From assembly GCF_003473485.1 (NCBI RefSeq), contig NC_053042.1, positions 28,259,262-28,323,261 on the forward strand: a DNA stretch of 64,000 nt. The letters run 5' to 3'. This stretch comes from Medicago truncatula (taxonomy: Eukaryota > Streptophyta > Magnoliopsida > Fabales > Fabaceae). Positions 60,937-64,000 of this stretch are shown here, in pieces. Within the stretch, counting starts at the first letter, position 1, and every line of letters begins with the position of its first letter. The notes under the pieces are model-generated. The model saw only the letters and a program-made list of their open reading frames with translations, did no database searches and was not told where the DNA came from. The translations under genes were made by a program, and so were the position numbers.

Positions 60937-61153
60937 CAAAGATCTATAAATTAACTTTTTTTTTATAATTTTTTTTGGACGAGTTGAGCAACCGAACTGA
61001 ACCTAACGAGCCGAACCGAACTGTTCGTGAACTTTAAACGAGCCGAACTCGAGCTGAAAAAATAGTTCGTATCGAACTCGAGCCGAACCAATTCTTATCG
61101 AGTTGAGCCGAGCTCAGGCAGGTTCGGTTCGACTCGACTCATTTCCAGCCCTA
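60408..61153. mobile_element. hAT-type element inside copy 1
   Basis: Ends TAGGGCTGGCAATGA and, on minus, TAGGGCTGGAAATGA, flanked by a perfect 8-bp duplication CCACCCTG (60400-60407, 61154-61161), the hAT signature. The interior is rich in 'gagctcgaac'-type phrases and an (AT)n run at about 60890-60932. 746 bp, no transposase. Confidence 0.93.
60890..60932. repeat. (AT)n microsatellite
   Basis: About 21 AT repeats within the hAT-type element. Confidence 0.9.
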
Positions 61154-62122
61154 CCACCCTGTTGACTTCTTGCGCGCCCTGTAAAATTTCCAAAAATGCC
61201 CCTTTGCATTCCGGATTACGTAATCCAGATTGCATTAGGACCATAAAAAAAATGAAATTTTAGATTCTGAACATAACAGAACTATTAACAAAGACAAGTT
61301 ATTCCCAACTTAGCTTACAAAGAACAGAATTGTAAAAAGACTAAGCAGCAAATATTAGGATAACTGAAGCACAAGTTCAGTAGTAAAAAAAAAAAATATA
61401 TGTGTGAATTACCAAGGAAATCAATTGAGTTTCGGTAGAAGATTGCTAAAAGTTGACTAAAAGCACATGATTTCACCAGAAAATTAGTTAAAGATATAGT
61501 TTACATGTATGATCTATCTAACCAATTTTAAATGGTATACTCAACTATTCATTGTTATTATATTCCCTTTTGGTCCAAAGAATAACATCTAGCTCAATCT
61601 AATAACAGTAATGTGCAAAAAAAGAAGGCAAACAGAATCATTTTGATTCATATCATGAGGATTCAACAAAGATTTAGGTTAGTCATATACACAAAATATG
61701 TCATTTTATCAACTTGTCACATAGAACAATTAACAGAAGACAACAAAGTACTTCAATCATACATGAACACAAGCACAAAGAGAACTAGTAACAATACATG
61801 AAGGCAAATGTGATATGAAACTGTTACAAACATGTTCAGAATTGATGCTGGTGCTGTCCGAATTACGTAATCCGGATTACACCATGGAAAAAAGGGTGTT
61901 TAGGGGGGTTTTCGGATTATGTAATCCGGAAACATCATGTAACGCGCCCTATTTTTGAAGTTTCTGGATTACAAAATCCGTAACTCCATTTTGCACCCTA
62001 TAACAAAGGAAAACACCATTCCGGATTATGAAATCCGGAAACCTCAAGGACATTTTTGGAAAAAAAAAACACAGGGCGCGCAAGAAGCTTATAGGGTGGG
62101 AAAAGTAATACTGTATATTTTA

Positions 62123-62771
62123 ATCTTTTTCAATTTATGGGAGCGTTGTGGTCCACATATTATATTATGAATGAATATTTTTAAAAAAAGGGATGCAGTC
62201 CGTAAAGCTTAGCTTAACTCTATATCGAAATTGTTAAAGTGGATGCTTTTACCTAGGTTTAAACTTGAAATCTTGTGATGCGTGTGAATTTTAATAGTAC
62301 TTACCATTTCGTCTAAAAAAAGGGATGCATCGTGGTGCCCGTTCAAACATGGGTGAAAATTTCAAAGCCCGGTAAAACCGCTTAAAATATGAAACCATTG
62401 TTATCTTAAAGGAAAAAAATAATTAATTCATGATTCAAAAGCTCTCTCTTTCCTTCTCGCGGCTCTTCCCTCTTGTAGATCTTTGCGAAAAAGAAGATCT
62501 GTTGTGCAGTGGATTGCATATAGTTGTGTTGTCGTAAAATGTCATAATTGTGGAAGACGGTGATGGGAGATAAGAATGTTAGAGCTTAATTTATTTTTAT
62601 TTTTTTAACAGTAAATGTTAGTATACTAATTGCTATGTTAGTGTTTTATGCCCTGTACTATAGCTCTAGAACTTTAACCCTCTTAATTTCTTTAATTCTT
62701 TAGGCCAACCAAATAAGTTACTCAGCCCCCACTAGGGCTTGAGGTTAATTTAATAAATAAAGATGATTATA
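62123..62771. other. Intergenic
   Basis: No gene or repeat recognised between two related miniature elements. Confidence 0.4.
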
Positions 62772-63630
62772 TATTACTTTTTCCACCCTATGGCTTACTA
62801 CCGCGTCCTGTAAATTTTTCAAAAATGCCCTTTAGTAATTCGGATTTTAAAATCCGAATTCATTTTTCACTAATTCGGATTTTATAATCCGAACTATGCT
62901 TATGTATAATCAGAAATCAGAATCTCTCACATTTCAGCCGTTTTAAATTTTGCTTTTAAAAACAAAGTAAAAAAGCTAAAAACATGTCAAATAAAATCAT
63001 AAAAATATAGAAATACTACCAAAAAAAATCTAAAAACCAAATAAAACTAATGCAAAAAAATTTCGGATTTTTCTGAGAATATGAAAAATTTTAAAAAATA
63101 AATAAAAATGGGTCTAAACGATGAAATTTTGGATTTTGAAGGGCGGAGTCCCGCAAGAAGTCCCTTCTATGGGAGTCTTGATCCTTGATTTTTTCTGATT
63201 TTCTGGGGAAGTTTCGGAGCAATCCAATCAAGTTGCCCACAAATTCGATTTTTGACTAAGAACAGCTAACAATGACCAAAAACAGAAGAATGATAGTTAG
63301 GAAGCTTAATATTTTCCTTAAAATGACTATCCATGTTACAAACATGTTTAAAATTTGTGCTAATATAGTTCGGATTATATAATCCGAATTGTTTTTCCCT
63401 TGAAAAAGGGTGATTAAGGGATGTTAGGATTCTATAATCTGAAAAAAAATCAAGTAGCGCACCCTATTTTTTGAAGTTTTCGGATTATAAAATCTAAACT
63501 GGCGAAAAACTCATTTTTCACCTATAACAAAGGAAAAACGCAGTTCAAATTTTAAAATTTGAATTGCTCAAGGGCATTTTTGAAAAATTTATAGGGCGCG
63601 CTATCAAGATATAGGATGGAAAAAGTAATA
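62772..63630. mobile_element. Mutator-like miniature element, copy 2
   Basis: The ends TATTACTTTTTCCACCCTAT and, on minus, TATTACTTTTTCCATCCTAT lead into arms with GCGCGCCCTATAAATTTTTC-like sequence, as in copy 1. It carries six variants of TTCGGATTATAAAATCCGAA (near 62847, 62870, 63369, 63427, 63479, 63545). Flanks do not give a clean 9-bp duplication (ATAAAGAT against ATAAAAGAT at best). No coding sequence. Confidence 0.75.
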
Positions 63631-64000
63631 GCCATAAAAGATAGGCATTGGGATACACGCCCACAATTGGTAGTATGAAATCCTTTTAACATATTATTAC
63701 CTCTGTTTATAAATAATAGAGAATTTCTTTCTCCACCCTATCTGTTTCTCATACACCCTTCATTTTGACCATTTTAATGCGTTTGAATTTTATAATCCGA
63801 AGTGTATTTGATATATTTTTAATATAAATCATAACTGTATTTACCTAGAATTTTCATTTAAATGACATAATTTAAAGAGACATGGTATAAATTGACAACA
63901 AAATTTAATAATTCTAACACATTTTATTATTTGATTAAGGTACCGTTTGGCCAGACTTTTTTTCGGTCTAAAAACTACTTTAAAACAAAGTTATTATAAT
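63631..64000. other. Intergenic with partial third copy
   Basis: At about 63722 the phrase TTTCTTTCTCCACCCTAT followed by TTTGAATTTTATAATCCGAA repeats the left end and dyad motif of the two preceding elements. Its other end was not found before the window edge. Confidence 0.45.

Larger units (their letters stand above)
60387..62113. mobile_element. Mutator-like miniature element, copy 1
   Basis: The ends GATTATTATTTTTCCACCCT and, on minus, CAGTATTACTTTTCCCACCC continue as inverted arms through CTTCTTGCGCGCCCTG and TCCAAAAATG. A perfect 9-bp duplication TATATTTTA flanks it (60378-60386, 62114-62122). Without the hAT insertion (746 bp plus 8-bp duplication) it is about 970 bp. It contains five variants of the dyad CCGGATTACGTAATCCGG (near 61200, 61858, 61914, 61967, 62022). 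No coding sequence. Confidence 0.88.

Overview
The window reads as nuclear DNA of a flowering plant: AT-rich, intron-split genes with GT..AG junctions, plant-only families (CDPK, PMEI, P-class PPR, CYP, F-box/FBA, Dof) and dense small DNA transposons. Repeat types and coding style suggest a legume, probably Medicago or a close relative; this is inference, not proven by any single sequence.

Layout. 1-2310 is a 102-bp tandem satellite with a higher-order repeat. 4260-4960 is a LINE relic and 5919-6962 a broken F-box gene. 8598-12141 (-) is an intact seven-exon calcium-dependent protein kinase. 13074-17977 is a three-level nest: a Mutator-like element holds a second Mutator-like element (13359-16725) that captured pieces of a ubiquitin-ribosomal protein S27a gene and a Dof factor gene, and a 2.1-kb solo LTR splits the ubiquitin piece. 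19688-25391 is a hAT-like element holding a Copia retrotransposon (19857-25023) whose middle 2 kb is inverted with duplicated breakpoints. 26330-26863 (-) is a secreted PMEI-like gene and 27623-29556 another long-TIR Mutator-like element. 30363-33503 (+) is a large PPR gene, convergent with a six-exon mitochondrial HscB co-chaperone gene (35365-38190, -). A TRIM-like element, LINE pieces, a 1.9-kb poly(A) retroelement with target duplications (40122-42049) and a putative Helitron carrying a decayed RPA70-like gene (42838-46057) follow. 47473-52588 (-) is a ten-exon START-domain gene, and 57501-59755 (-) a two-exon cytochrome P450. 60387-63630 holds two related Mutator-like miniature elements, the first carrying a hAT element with perfect 8-bp target duplications, and a third partial copy follows.

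The intact host genes (CDPK, PMEI, PPR, HSCB, START, P450) form no operon-like unit or single pathway. PPR and HSCB both look mitochondrial and appear to keep a neighbour relation known from Arabidopsis. Everything between is a transposon graveyard in which insertion order can be read from nesting and target-site duplications. Exon coordinates come from reading splice junctions by eye and checking phase. No database search was possible.
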